Part shown: positions 16,585 through 26,076 of the stretch, one piece after another
Position numbering within the stretch: the first letter of the stretch is position 1
How the letters are laid out: each line of letters begins with the position of its first letter
NCBI RefSeq assembly: GCF_036013915.1
Contig: NZ_CP107899.1
Span: forward strand, 4,712,001-4,776,000
DNA from: Streptomyces sp. NBC_00464
Lineage (GTDB): Bacteria > Actinomycetota > Actinomycetes > Streptomycetales > Streptomycetaceae
Length of the DNA: 64,000 bases
Direction: 5' to 3'
Made by a program: the position numbers and the translations under genes
Notes under the pieces: generated by a model
What the model saw: the letters and a program-made list of their open reading frames with translations, nothing else
Told to the model about the DNA's origin: nothing
Database searches by the model: none

Positions 16585-17522
16585 CCCTGACCGTGACCGA
16601 CCTGCGGGTCCACTACCGCACCCTGCGCGGCGAGGTCCGGGCCCTGGACGGCGTCAGCTTCGATCTGGCCGACGGGGAGATCCTGGGCCTGGCGGGCGAG
16701 TCCGGCTGCGGCAAGACGACGCTCGGCAAGTCGCTGATCCGCCTCGACGGCCGGATGCGGCACGCGGGCGGCACCATCACCCTCGACGGCGACGACGTCC
16801 CGATCTCCGACGACCGGGCGATGAACGCCTTCCGCTTCCACCGGATCTCGCTCGTCCCGCAGTACTCCATGAGCGCCCTCAACCCGACCCGCCGCATCGG
16901 ACGCATGATCCGCGAACTGCTCGCCTCGCGCGGCGTCAGCGTGGACACCACCGAACTGCACCGCCGGCTCGACCTGGTGGGCCTGGACCACGACGTCCTG
17001 AACCGCTATCCGATCGAGCTCTCCGGCGGCATGAAACAGCGCACCGTGATGGTGATCTCCACGCTCCTCGACCCGTCCGTCCTCATCGCGGACGAGGTCA
17101 CCTCCGCCCTCGACGTCTCCACCCAGCGGGCCGTCGTCGGCGCACTCACCGGGCTGCGCGACAAGGGCCTGGTCACCAGCATGATCTTCGTGACGCACGA
17201 CCTGGGCCTCACCTCGCACATCGCCGACTCGATCATGGTGATGTACGCGGGCAAGCTCGCCGAGAAGGCGCCCACGAAGGTCCTGACGACCGCGCCCCGC
17301 CACCCGTACACCAAGCTGCTGCTCGGCTCGCTCCCCGAGGTCGGTGCCCGGTACGCCGACAAGCCCCTCAAGGGCATCGCGGGCGCCCCGCCCTCCCTCC
17401 TGAACCCGCCGGCCGGCTGCCGCTTCCGCGACCGCTGCCCCATCTCCGACGACCGGTGCGCCGAGGAGCCCCCGGTCGTGGAGATCGCCCCCCGTCACTC
17501 CGTCGCATGCTGGAAGGCCTGA
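16581..17522 (+). CDS. ABC transporter ATP-binding protein, DppD/OppD type
   Basis: This 313-residue ATPase has Walker A GESGCGKTT, signature LSGGMKQRTVMV, Walker B VLIADEVTSALDV and H-loop IFVTHDLG. The C-terminal extension with the cysteine-containing GCRFRDRCPISDDRC motif is the oligopeptide-type ATPase C-terminal region, which in related proteins can carry an iron-sulfur cluster. ATG 16581 is chosen because it gives the family N-terminus. The gene overlaps its paralogous partner by one nucleotide (TGATG). Confidence 0.92.
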   Translation: MTLTVTDLRVHYRTLRGEVRALDGVSFDLADGEILGLAGESGCGKTTLGKSLIRLDGRMRHAGGTITLDGDDVPISDDRAMNAFRFHRISLVPQYSMSALNPTRRIGRMIRELLASRGVSVDTTELHRRLDLVGLDHDVLNRYPIELSGGMKQRTVMVISTLLDPSVLIADEVTSALDVSTQRAVVGALTGLRDKGLVTSMIFVTHDLGLTSHIADSIMVMYAGKLAEKAPTKVLTTAPRHPYTKLLLGSLPEVGARYADKPLKGIAGAPPSLLNPPAGCRFRDRCPISDDRCAEEPPVVEIAPRHSVACWKA

Positions 17523-18415
17523 TGCTGACCCTCGACCACGTCACCAAGACCTACCGCGCCGGAGCGTTCGGCGGCGGTTCCGTCACGGCCGTCGACCGGG
17601 TGTCCTTCACCGCCGCACCCGGCGAGGTCGTCTCCCTCATCGGTGAGAGCGGCAGCGGGAAGTCCACCATCGGCCGGATGATCCTCGGCCTGACCGGCGT
17701 CAGCTCCGGCAGCCTCACCCTGGACGGACAGCAGGTCCGGCCCGGGAAGGACTTCTACCGCCGCGTCCAGGGCGTCTTCCAGGACCCCTTCTCCTGCTAC
17801 AACCCGGTCTTCCGGGCCGACCGCGTCTTCGCCCTCGTCCGCCGCGCCTACCACCCGGGCGTCCCCGACAAGGAGTGGGCCGACCGCGTCGAGAAGGCCG
17901 TACGGGACGTCCGCCTGGACCCCGGACAGGTGCTCGGCCGCTATCCGCACCAGCTCAGCGGCGGCCAGCTGCAACGCCTCCTCATCGCCCGCGCCCTCCT
18001 GCTCGACCTGAGCTTCCTGGTCGCCGACGAGATCACCAGCATGCTCGACGCCTCCACCCGCATCGACGTCCTCAACCTCCTGGCCGTCCTCAAGGAACGC
18101 GGCCTCGGCGTTCTCTACATCACCCACGACCTGGCGCTCGGCACCTACCTCGCCGAGAAGACCGTGGTGCTGCGCCGTGGCCGCGTCGTCGAACGCGGCG
18201 ACACCCAGAAGGTGTTCGGCAACCCGCTCCACCCCTACACCCGCACCCTGCTGGCCGCCGTGCCCCGGCTCAACACCCCGTGGGACCCGCCGCAGCCGCT
18301 GGAGAGCTGCGCCTTCCACGAGGCCGGTTCGCCGGACACCGATCTGTACGAGACCGAGCCGGACCACTTCGTCGCCTGCGCCCAGCTCCCCGACTGCGGA
18401 AGGACCTCCGCATGA
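17522..18415 (+). CDS. ABC transporter ATP-binding protein, DppF/OppF type
   Basis: This 297-residue second ATPase has Walker A GESGSGKST, signature LSGGQLQRLLIARAL, Walker B FLVADEITSMLDA and H-loop LYITHDLAL. The segment RVQGVFQDPFSCYNPVF is the Q-loop region typical of OppF-like proteins. Its C-terminus carries a shortened version of the oligopeptide-type tail. It ends in an overlap with the GH2 gene (ATGA at 18412-18415), tying transport and hydrolysis into one translational unit. Confidence 0.92.
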   Translation: MLTLDHVTKTYRAGAFGGGSVTAVDRVSFTAAPGEVVSLIGESGSGKSTIGRMILGLTGVSSGSLTLDGQQVRPGKDFYRRVQGVFQDPFSCYNPVFRADRVFALVRRAYHPGVPDKEWADRVEKAVRDVRLDPGQVLGRYPHQLSGGQLQRLLIARALLLDLSFLVADEITSMLDASTRIDVLNLLAVLKERGLGVLYITHDLALGTYLAEKTVVLRRGRVVERGDTQKVFGNPLHPYTRTLLAAVPRLNTPWDPPQPLESCAFHEAGSPDTDLYETEPDHFVACAQLPDCGRTSA

Positions 18416-20820
18416 CCCTCCGCCACCTGCCCCTGCACGACGGCTGGACGCTCACCGCGGACGGCCCCGTGCCCCTGGGGCTTCCCACAGGGGGCGTCCC
18501 CGCCACCGTGCCGGGCTGCGTCCACACGGACCTGCTCGCGGCGGGGCTGATCGACGACCCGTACCTGGACGACAACGAGAACCGGCTCGGCTGGATCGGC
18601 CGCACCGACTGGACGTACCGCACCACGTTCGACTGGACGCCGGACGGGCACGACCACGCCGACCTGTGCTTCGACGGCCTCGACACCGTGGCCACCGTCC
18701 TGCTCAACGGCATCGAGGTGGGCCGCAGCGCCAACCAGCACCGCAGCCACCGCTTCCCCGTCCACGCGGTGCTGACCGAGGGCGCCAACACCCTCGACGT
18801 ACGGTTCACCGCCCCGTACACCTACGCCGAGGAGCTGCGCGAGCGGCTCGGCGACCGGCCCGGCGCGTACGCGGAGCCGTACGCCTTCATCCGCAAGATG
18901 GCCTGCAACTTCGGCTGGGACTGGGGGCCGACGCTGGTGACCTCCGGCATCTGGCGTCCCGTGGCCCTGGAGACGTGGAGCGGCCCGCGCATCGCGTCCG
19001 TGAAGCTGCTGCCGGACCTCGACGAGGCCGGGGTGCCTCGCCTGACCGCGGAGCTGGAGATCGAACACGACGGCCTGGAGCCGCTGTCGGGCGAGGTCGG
19101 GGTGATCGGGGCGGGCGCCGTCTTCGTCGCCAGGGAGGACGAGCACCGCATCTCGGTCACCCTCTCGGTGCCCCAGGCCGAGGTCTGGTGGCCGCACAGC
19201 CACGGCGAACAGCCGCTGTACGACGTCAAGGTCCGGGTGGGCGACGACGTCCGCCGGCTCAGGACCGGCTTCCGCGGCGTCACCCTGGAGCACGAGGCGT
19301 TCCGGATCTCGGTCAACGGCGAGCCGGTCTTCGTGCGCGGCGTCAACTGGATCCCCGAGGACTGCTTCCCGCACCGCGTCACCCGGCAACGGATCTCCGA
19401 CCGCCTCGACCAGGCGGTCGCCGCCGGGGTCAACCTGATCCGCGTCTGGGGCGGCGGCCTCTACGAGAGCGACGACTTCTACGAGCTCGCCGACGAGAAG
19501 GGCCTGCTGGTCTGGCAGGACTTCCCCTTCGCCTGCGCCGCCTACCCGGAGGAGCAGCCGCTGTGGGACGAGGTGGCGGCCGAGGCCCGGGAGAACGTCA
19601 CCCGCCTCGCCCCGCACCCCTCCCTCGTCCTGTGGTGCGGCAACAACGAGAACCTGGAGGGTCACGCCGACTGGGACTGGCAGAAGGAACTGGGCGACCG
19701 CACCTGGGGCCACGGCTACTACCACGAGCTGCTCCCGGCGATCGTCGCCGGGACCGACCCGACCCGCCCCTACTGGCCCGGCTCGCCCTACTCCGGCACC
19801 GAGGACATCCACCCGCAGGACCCGGCGCACGGCACGATCCACATCTGGGACGTGTGGAACCGGGCCGACTACCGGGCCTACGCGGACCGGGTGCCGCGCT
19901 TCGTCGCCGAGTTCGGCTTCCAGGGCCCGCCCGCGTACGCCACCCTGCGCCGCGCCGTCAGCGGCCCGCTGGCCCCCGACGCCCCGCTCCTGGCCCACCA
20001 CCAGAAGGCCGAGGACGGCAATGCCAAGCTGCTCCGGGGCCTGGGCGACCATCTTCCGCAGCCGGGCGCGGACTTCGACGACTGGCACTGGCTCACCCAG
20101 CTCAACCAGGCGCGCGCCGTGGCGTTCGGCATCCGCCACTTCCGCTCCCACACCCCGTACTGCATGGGCACGATCGTGTGGCAGCTCAACGACTGCTGGC
20201 CGGTCGTCTCCTGGTCGGCCGTCGACGGCGACGGCCGCCGCAAGCCCCTCTGGTACGCCCTGCGGGCCGTGTACGCGGACCGGCTGATCGCCGTGCGCGA
20301 CGGTGCCGTCCACCTCGTCAACGACGCCTCCACGCCCTGGGCCGGCACGCTGCGCCTGACCCGGCACGGCCTGGACGGGGCCGTGCTGGCCGAGGAAGAG
20401 GTGGTGGTGAGCACGGCCGCGCGCTCGGTCTCCCGGGTCCCGCTGCCGCCGTCGGTGGCCGAACCGGCCGACCGGACCCGTGAGCTCCTGGTCGCGCGCA
20501 TCGGCGACACCCGGGCGGTGGAGTTCTACGAGGAGGACACCCGCCTCGCGCTGCCGCCGGCCCGGTACGACGTCACGGTGACGGAGAGCGGGGGCGAGGC
20601 GCCCGGCTACCGCGTCGAGGTGACGGCGCGCACCCTTCTGCGGGACCTCGCGCTCTTCCCGGACCGGCTGGACCCGGCGGCCGAGGTGGACGAGATGCTC
20701 GTCACGCTGCTGCCCGGTGAGAGCACGGTGTTCATGATCACAGGAGCGGTCCTGGCGGACCCGGAGGCCCTGGGCGCGCACCCGGTGCTGCGCTGCGTCA
20801 ACGACGCCGTCACCCGGTAG
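18412..20820 (+). CDS. Glycoside hydrolase family 2 beta-mannosidase
   Basis: This 802-residue enzyme has the GH2 layout: an N-terminal jelly-roll domain (LHDGWTL, PGCVHTDLLAAGLIDDPY), an Ig-like domain, the (beta/alpha)8 barrel and C-terminal beta domains. The acid/base is in WCGNNENLEG (Glu413) and the nucleophile in FVAEFGFQG (Glu500). WDWGPTLVTSGIW and VRGVNWIPEDCF are beta-mannosidase-type motifs rather than beta-galactosidase ones. No signal peptide is visible, so it should release mannose from imported beta-mannosides in the cytoplasm. It is the last gene of the LacI-controlled operon. Exact linkage preference is inferred from family. Confidence 0.92.
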   Translation: MTLRHLPLHDGWTLTADGPVPLGLPTGGVPATVPGCVHTDLLAAGLIDDPYLDDNENRLGWIGRTDWTYRTTFDWTPDGHDHADLCFDGLDTVATVLLNGIEVGRSANQHRSHRFPVHAVLTEGANTLDVRFTAPYTYAEELRERLGDRPGAYAEPYAFIRKMACNFGWDWGPTLVTSGIWRPVALETWSGPRIASVKLLPDLDEAGVPRLTAELEIEHDGLEPLSGEVGVIGAGAVFVAREDEHRISVTLSVPQAEVWWPHSHGEQPLYDVKVRVGDDVRRLRTGFRGVTLEHEAFRISVNGEPVFVRGVNWIPEDCFPHRVTRQRISDRLDQAVAAGVNLIRVWGGGLYESDDFYELADEKGLLVWQDFPFACAAYPEEQPLWDEVAAEARENVTRLAPHPSLVLWCGNNENLEGHADWDWQKELGDRTWGHGYYHELLPAIVAGTDPTRPYWPGSPYSGTEDIHPQDPAHGTIHIWDVWNRADYRAYADRVPRFVAEFGFQGPPAYATLRRAVSGPLAPDAPLLAHHQKAEDGNAKLLRGLGDHLPQPGADFDDWHWLTQLNQARAVAFGIRHFRSHTPYCMGTIVWQLNDCWPVVSWSAVDGDGRRKPLWYALRAVYADRLIAVRDGAVHLVNDASTPWAGTLRLTRHGLDGAVLAEEEVVVSTAARSVSRVPLPPSVAEPADRTRELLVARIGDTRAVEFYEEDTRLALPPARYDVTVTESGGEAPGYRVEVTARTLLRDLALFPDRLDPAAEVDEMLVTLLPGESTVFMITGAVLADPEALGAHPVLRCVNDAVTR

Positions 20821-21034
20821 GGGTGGCGCGGCCCTGGCGTTCCATGGCGCGACCCTGGCGAATCGGCTGTGTGGGTGCGGCGACTTTCCGTCAATTCGGA
20901 TACGGTGCCGCCGCACCCGCCATCCGGCCCAGGCGTGTGACTATGCCGTCCGACTGTGCTGACGGACACTCAAGAGATCAATAAAATAGGACAACATCGA
21001 GCCACTGTCCGTCTGCCGGGGGGAAGCCCCCGGA
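20821..21034. other. Region between beta-mannosidase and bldA
   Basis: A 16-bp direct repeat (TGGCGCG(G/A)CCCTGGCG, 20824-20839 and 20845-20860) lies just after the stop codon. An unusually AT-rich tract, ATCAATAAAATAGG, lies near 20978-20991. No coding sequence is convincing. No clear terminator for the operon was found. Confidence 0.5.
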
Positions 21035-21040
21035 TAGGGT
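21035..21040 (+). promoter_or_regulatory. Putative -10 box of bldA
   Basis: TAGGGT fits the Streptomyces -10 consensus TAGRRT and is placed to start transcription near 21047, about 22 nt before the mature tRNA. The -35 position has no good TTGAC(A/C) match, so strength or activator dependence is open. Confidence 0.45.
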
Positions 21041-21068
21041 CATGTGCCAACGCGGAGCCGCGCGCCAA

Positions 21069-21154
21069 GCCCGGATGGTGGAATGCAGACACGGCGAGCT
21101 TAAACCTCGCTGCCCCTCGGGGGCGTGCCGGTTCGAGTCCGGCTCCGGGCACCA
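21069..21154 (+). tRNA. bldA: tRNA-Leu (anticodon UAA), bldA
   Basis: The sequence folds as a class II tRNA: acceptor stem GCCCGGA/TCCGGGC, anticodon stem GCGAG/CTCGC around loop CTTAAAC with anticodon TAA, a long variable arm, T arm GCCGG-TTCGAGT-CCGGC, discriminator A at 21151 and an encoded CCA at 21152-21154. A leucyl tRNA reading UUA is bldA, the only tRNA that efficiently decodes the rare UUA codon in Streptomyces and a regulator of aerial growth and antibiotic production. I saw no in-frame TTA codon in the annotated genes of this window, so targets lie elsewhere. Confidence 0.95.
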
Positions 21155-21422
21155 TCGCGTGGTTCATCCCTGGGGAGCCGGCCGGCCGGCGGCGGTCCGC
21201 CGTTCGAGGGTCCTGAGGCCGGACCCGCCCTCGCCCGCACCCCGTTCCGTCCTCCGGAGCGGGAGGGGGCGAGCGCCCGGCGAGCGGCCCTCCTCCCGGT
21301 GGGAACCGGCACCGTCCGGGCCGGGGAAGCGAGGGATAAGGTTCCGGGCGAGAGGATTCCGCCCGGTGCACGCGAGCTGCGCCAGGGCCGGACACGGGCG
21401 CGTCGCCCGGGGGAGGAGCCGG

Positions 21423-22436
21423 ATGCTGCAGGCGCTGGGGCTGAGCCCGTCCGAGGAGGCCGTCTACACGGCGCTGTTGGTCCGCCCGTCCGCCTCCGCC
21501 CGGGATGTCGCCCTGCAGGCCGGTCTCGGGGAGGCCGAGAGCGACAGGCTCCTGCTCGACCTTGCCGCGCGTGGTCTGGTCGCCGTCGTCCGTGAGTCCG
21601 TGACCGCTGTTCCGGAGGACGGGCCGCGGCCCGCCCGCTACCGGCTCACGCCACCGTCGGTCGCTCTGGCGCCACTCCTCGCCGAGCAGCGCAACGCCCT
21701 GCACCTGGCCGAGACCGCGTTCTCCAAGCTGACCGAGCAGTACCGCACCACCGCCGCGCGCACCGCCGGAGGCGTCGTGGAGGTGGTCGTGGGCGTGGAG
21801 CAGGTCGCTCACCGCTTCCTCCAGCTCCAGCGCGGGGCGCAGCGTGAGTTGCTCGTCTTCCTGGTCGGCGAGCCCATCGCAGTACCGCGCGAGGACACCG
21901 ACACCTCGGAGAGTTCCGCGCTCGAACGCGGAGTCGATTTCCGGGTCGTGGCCGACAAGGGCTACCTCGCCGGTCATGAGGTGGTGCAGGACGTGCGGCA
22001 GGCCGTAGCGGCGGGCCTCGTGCTCCGGCTGGCCGACTCGCTCCCGCTGAAGATGGTCATCTCGGACCGCGAGCGCGCCATGGTGCCGCTGGACATGACG
22101 GAGTCCGGGGGCGAGCCGAGCGCGATCGTGGTTCATCCCAGTGGCCTGCTGACGGCCCTGGTCCACCTCTTCGAGAGGGAATGGGCCCAGGGAAGGCCGA
22201 TGTTCACCCCCGGCGCGGGGGTGGGCGAGGAGCCGGCGGGCGATCAGCAGCCGACCGAGGAGGAACTGGAGGTCCTCGCCCTCCTGCTGGCCGGGATCTC
22301 CGACCGGCGGGCAGCCTCCGAACTGGGACTGTCCATCCGCACGGTGGAACGGCGGGTGCGGCGTCTCATGGATCTCTCCGGCGTGGAGTCGCGGCTCCAG
22401 CTCGGCTGGCACGCTGCGCGCGTCGGCTGGCTCTGA
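21423..22436 (+). CDS. TrmB-like/LuxR-type helix-turn-helix transcriptional regulator
   Basis: This 337-residue regulator has two DNA-binding-like ends: an N-terminal winged helix of the TrmB type (LQALGLSPSEEAVYTALLV...ARDVALQAGLGEAE) and a C-terminal LuxR/GerE helix-turn-helix (PTEEELEVLALLLAGISDRRAASELGLSIRTVERRVRRL). A phospholipase-D-like sensor region lies between. ATG 21423 follows GGAGGAG. The frame is open to 21042 through the tRNA, which is meaningless. In Streptomyces this family often neighbours secreted subtilases, as here, and may control the downstream protease gene. Confidence 0.85.
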   Translation: MLQALGLSPSEEAVYTALLVRPSASARDVALQAGLGEAESDRLLLDLAARGLVAVVRESVTAVPEDGPRPARYRLTPPSVALAPLLAEQRNALHLAETAFSKLTEQYRTTAARTAGGVVEVVVGVEQVAHRFLQLQRGAQRELLVFLVGEPIAVPREDTDTSESSALERGVDFRVVADKGYLAGHEVVQDVRQAVAAGLVLRLADSLPLKMVISDRERAMVPLDMTESGGEPSAIVVHPSGLLTALVHLFEREWAQGRPMFTPGAGVGEEPAGDQQPTEEELEVLALLLAGISDRRAASELGLSIRTVERRVRRLMDLSGVESRLQLGWHAARVGWL

Positions 22437-22538
22437 GTCGGCCCGCCCCCGCGTCGGCCCCTGCGGCTGGTCGGGCTGTGGAAGTGCCCTAGAAGGCCCC
22501 GACTGCCTTTCACGGTACGGAAGTTGGTCGTCCGGCAT

Positions 22539-22550
22539 GCCAATTATGGC
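22539..22550 (+). promoter_or_regulatory. Palindrome upstream of the subtilase gene
   Basis: GCCAATTATGGC has GCCA/TGGC arms around an ATTA core, 120 nt before the protease start. It could be an operator for the adjacent TrmB/LuxR regulator. The match to any known site was not tested. Confidence 0.3.
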
Positions 22551-22670
22551 TGGATGTCGGACTTCCGCCACGTGGGAAACCCGCCAGGCGCGGGCACCCC
22601 TGAGCGGTCCATATCCCTGCCAGGATGCAGCCGCAGCACGGCATGTTCATGGCTTCAAGCAGGGAGAATC

Positions 22671-25600
22671 ATGCATCCAGTAGGGCGAATAGCCTTGGGC
22701 GCGGCGACCGCCGCCGTCCTGGCCTTGACCGCGGTCACGCCTTCCGGGGCGGCGGGTACACCCACCGACGGCGCCTCGGGGAAGAGACCCCTCATCGGCA
22801 GCGGAACCCCGGCTTCCGGTGGCAAGCAGGTGACGGTCACCCTTGTCACCGGTGACAAGGTGCTGGTCACCACGGACCCGTCGGGCCGCAGCTCGGCAGC
22901 CGTCCTGCCGCGCAAGGACGGGTCGCAGCCGATCGTGCAGACCTACCAGCTGGGCAAGGACCTCTACGTCTACCCGGAGGGCGCCTCGCAGGCGATCGCC
23001 CAGGGCAGGGTCGACGAGCAGTTGTTCAACGTCAGCGGGCTCATACGGCAGGGGTACGACGACGCCCACGCCGACGCGCTTCCCCTCATCGCCACGTACG
23101 AGAACCGCGTCGACGTCGCCGCTGCCGCGCAGGCGACCCCTCGCGGGGCCGAGCGGGGTCTGAGCCTCCCGGCGGTGAACGGAGTCGCGCTCAAGGCCGA
23201 CAAGGACGGTGCCGCCGCCTTCTGGCAGGACGTCAACGCACCCCGTTCACGTGCGGCCGCTCCGTTGAAGAAGCTGTGGCTGGACGGCAAGGTCAAGGCC
23301 ACGCTGGACCGTTCCACCAAGCAGGTGCACGCGCCGGAGGCCTGGGCCGAGGGCTATGACGGCAAGGGCACCAAGGTCGCCGTGCTGGACACGGGCGTGG
23401 ACGCCGAGCACCCCGACCTGGTGAACCGGGTCGAGGCGGCGAAGAACTTCACGGACTCCGCCGACACCGCCGACCGGCAGGGTCACGGCACCCACACCGC
23501 CTCCACCGTCGGCGGCTCGGGTGCGGCCAGCGACGGCAGGAAGAAGGGCGTCGCCCCCGGGACCGGACTGCTCATCGGCAAGGTCCTCAACGACGGCGGC
23601 TCCGGCCTGAGCTCGTGGATCATCGCCGGTATGCAGTGGGCCGTCGACCAGAAGGCCGATGTCGTCTCCATGAGCCTGGGCAACCCCGAGATCGGTGACT
23701 GCGCCGATCCGCTGGCCATGGCCGCGCAGGAGCTCTCGCGGAACACCCACAGCCTGTTCGTGATCGCCGCGGGCAACTCCGGCTCCGGCACCGAGACGGT
23801 GTCTTCGCCCGGCTGCGCGCCCGGCGTGCTGACCGTCGGCGCCGTCGACCGTGACGACACCACGGCGTGGTTCTCCAGCCGCGGTCCGGTGGCCGTCACC
23901 CACACCCTCAAGCCCGAGATCGCCGCCCCCGGCGTCGACATCTCGGCGGCCGCGGCGGGCGGGCGTGGCGTCTACGCGTACCAGTCGATGTCGGGCACCT
24001 CCATGGCGACCCCGCACGTCGCGGGCGCCGCCGCCGTCGTACGGCAGGCCCACCCCGACTGGACCGCACAGCAGATCAAGGCGGCCCTCGTGTCATCCGC
24101 CCGTACCGGCGGCAAGGTGGCGGGCGCCGACCAGACCGGTGCCGGCGTCCTCGACGTGCACGCGGCGGTCCACCAGAAGGTGCTCTCCGCACCCGCGGTC
24201 CAGGGCGGCAGCTACAACTGGCCGCAGGACGCCTCGGACCGCAGCACCGTCGAGGTGCCCTTCACCAACACCGGCGCCGACGACGTCGTGCTCGGCCTCA
24301 AGGTCAGCGGTGTGCACGGCAACGACGGCAGCGATGTCCGCTCCGGTGTCATCGAGCCGGCACTGGGCAAGGTGACCGTTCCCGCCGGGGCCACGGTCAA
24401 GGTGCCGGTGCGGATCGACCCCGCCGCCCGTCTCAAGGCCTCCCAGTACGGTGCCGTCACGGGCAGGATCATGGCCTCCGGCGGCGGCACCCACATCTCC
24501 GTGCCGGTCACGCTCTACGTCCAGCCGGAAACCGTCACCCTCCGCGTCAAGGTCGTCGACCGCAACGGCAAGCCCGCGGCCGGCGCCTCGTCCCTGGACC
24601 TGGTCAGCCTCGACACCGACAAGGGCGAGCGCCGCAGCAACCAGGGCGCGGCCGACCAGACGTTCAGCGTGCGCCCGGGCGACTACGCCCTCTCCGCGTT
24701 CGTGGCCACCAACAACGCGGAGAACACGGCCGACTCGATCAGCTACGTCGGGCGCCCGCAGCTCCGCATCACCGATGACACCACCGTCGTACTCGACGCC
24801 CGCAAGGCCCACCGGCTGAGCGTGCGCACCGACCGGCCCTCGAAGATCAGCCACACCACGTTCAGCTACGCACGCACCTGGGACGACACCTGGCAGCTGA
24901 GCGGCTCGCTCATGGCGGGCAGCGCCGTGCAGAAGTTCTACGCCTCCGTCGACGGCCGCGCCAAGAACGGCTTCTTCGAGTTCCGCCCCACCTGGCGCGC
25001 GACCGGTTCCGAGGGCGGCTCGCCCTACGTCTACAACCTCACGTTCCCGACCCAGGGCCCGCTGCTCTCCGACCGGACCTACCGGGTCGGAGACTCCAAG
25101 CTGGCCCAGGTCACCGAGAAGTGGAACGCCCTCGGCAAGGAGACCGACTACCTCGACGGACTGTTCATCGTCCCCTCCTGGAACCCCAACACCTCCATCA
25201 CGGTCAACCTGCTCGACCCGGTCCCGGTGCCCGGCACCCGTACCGCCTACTACACGACGGGTGACGACGTCTGGCTGCACGGTGCGTTGACCAGCTTCCC
25301 GTTCGCCGCGTTCATGGGCGACAAGGACCGTACCTACAGTGCCGGGGAGCGGCGTTCCGAGGAGTGGTACGGCGGCCCCATGCGGCCGGGAGCGGCCCGG
25401 GACCGCGCCGGCGACCTGGCGCTGGCGGCCGAGCGGCAGGGCGACCTGATCGGCATCCAGACCGCCCTGTGGGTCGACGGCTCCGGTGACCACTGGTCCT
25501 ACGGCGGATCGTTCGGCGACCTCGGCAACCTCGCGCTGAAGCGCAACGGTGAGCAGATCGCCACCAGCATCTATCCGTACGACGCGTTCGAGGTCCCGGC

Positions 25601-26060
25601 CGAGGACTCCGCGTACGAGCTCACCCAGAACCTGGAGAAGATCCCCACCTCGGACAAGCCCTGGCTGCGCTCCACCGCGGTCACCACCACCTGGAGCTTC
25701 CGCTCCCACCTGGAGCCGGAGGTCTACTCCCGCGGTCTGCCGATCCTCTTCCCGGCGTACGACCTGCCGGCGGACGGCATGAACACGCTGCCCGCGCGCG
25801 ACGGCATCAAGGTCGGCCTGTCGGCCGAGGGCCACGCCGGGTACACCCCGGGCGCGATCACCGAGGCCTCGCTGTCGTACTCCTACGACGGCGGCGCCAC
25901 CTGGACCGCGGCGCCGACGAAGAAGCAGGACGGCAAGTGGACGGCCGTCCTCGACCACACCGGCGCCACCGGTGAGCAGGTCATGCTGAAGGTCGGCCTC
26001 ACCGACTCCCACCACAACGCGGTCACGCAGACCATCACCCGCGCCTACGACGTGCGGTAA
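22671..26060 (+). CDS. Secreted S8 family serine peptidase (subtilase), 1129 residues
   Basis: The protein has a signal peptide (VGRIALGAATAAVLALTAVTPSGAAG), a propeptide of about 190 residues, and a subtilisin domain with catalytic Asp240 (VAVLDTGVD), His272 (GHGTHTAST) and Ser444 (GTSMATPHVAG). About 650 further residues of beta-rich domains follow, so it belongs to the large actinobacterial subtilases rather than the compact subtilisins. ATG 22671 follows AGGGAG; an earlier in-frame start at 22524 would put 49 residues before the signal peptide and is rejected. Substrate is unknown. Confidence 0.93.
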   Translation: MHPVGRIALGAATAAVLALTAVTPSGAAGTPTDGASGKRPLIGSGTPASGGKQVTVTLVTGDKVLVTTDPSGRSSAAVLPRKDGSQPIVQTYQLGKDLYVYPEGASQAIAQGRVDEQLFNVSGLIRQGYDDAHADALPLIATYENRVDVAAAAQATPRGAERGLSLPAVNGVALKADKDGAAAFWQDVNAPRSRAAAPLKKLWLDGKVKATLDRSTKQVHAPEAWAEGYDGKGTKVAVLDTGVDAEHPDLVNRVEAAKNFTDSADTADRQGHGTHTASTVGGSGAASDGRKKGVAPGTGLLIGKVLNDGGSGLSSWIIAGMQWAVDQKADVVSMSLGNPEIGDCADPLAMAAQELSRNTHSLFVIAAGNSGSGTETVSSPGCAPGVLTVGAVDRDDTTAWFSSRGPVAVTHTLKPEIAAPGVDISAAAAGGRGVYAYQSMSGTSMATPHVAGAAAVVRQAHPDWTAQQIKAALVSSARTGGKVAGADQTGAGVLDVHAAVHQKVLSAPAVQGGSYNWPQDASDRSTVEVPFTNTGADDVVLGLKVSGVHGNDGSDVRSGVIEPALGKVTVPAGATVKVPVRIDPAARLKASQYGAVTGRIMASGGGTHISVPVTLYVQPETVTLRVKVVDRNGKPAAGASSLDLVSLDTDKGERRSNQGAADQTFSVRPGDYALSAFVATNNAENTADSISYVGRPQLRITDDTTVVLDARKAHRLSVRTDRPSKISHTTFSYARTWDDTWQLSGSLMAGSAVQKFYASVDGRAKNGFFEFRPTWRATGSEGGSPYVYNLTFPTQGPLLSDRTYRVGDSKLAQVTEKWNALGKETDYLDGLFIVPSWNPNTSITVNLLDPVPVPGTRTAYYTTGDDVWLHGALTSFPFAAFMGDKDRTYSAGERRSEEWYGGPMRPGAARDRAGDLALAAERQGDLIGIQTALWVDGSGDHWSYGGSFGDLGNLALKRNGEQIATSIYPYDAFEVPAEDSAYELTQNLEKIPTSDKPWLRSTAVTTTWSFRSHLEPEVYSRGLPILFPAYDLPADGMNTLPARDGIKVGLSAEGHAGYTPGAITEASLSYSYDGGATWTAAPTKKQDGKWTAVLDHTGATGEQVMLKVGLTDSHHNAVTQTITRAYDVR

Positions 26061-26076
26061 CCGCACCACAGCCCCC

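Noticed and set aside
12675..18415. Dipeptide/oligopeptide transporter
   Set aside because: The family type fits, but translational coupling to a beta-mannosidase and LacI control point to a sugar substrate.
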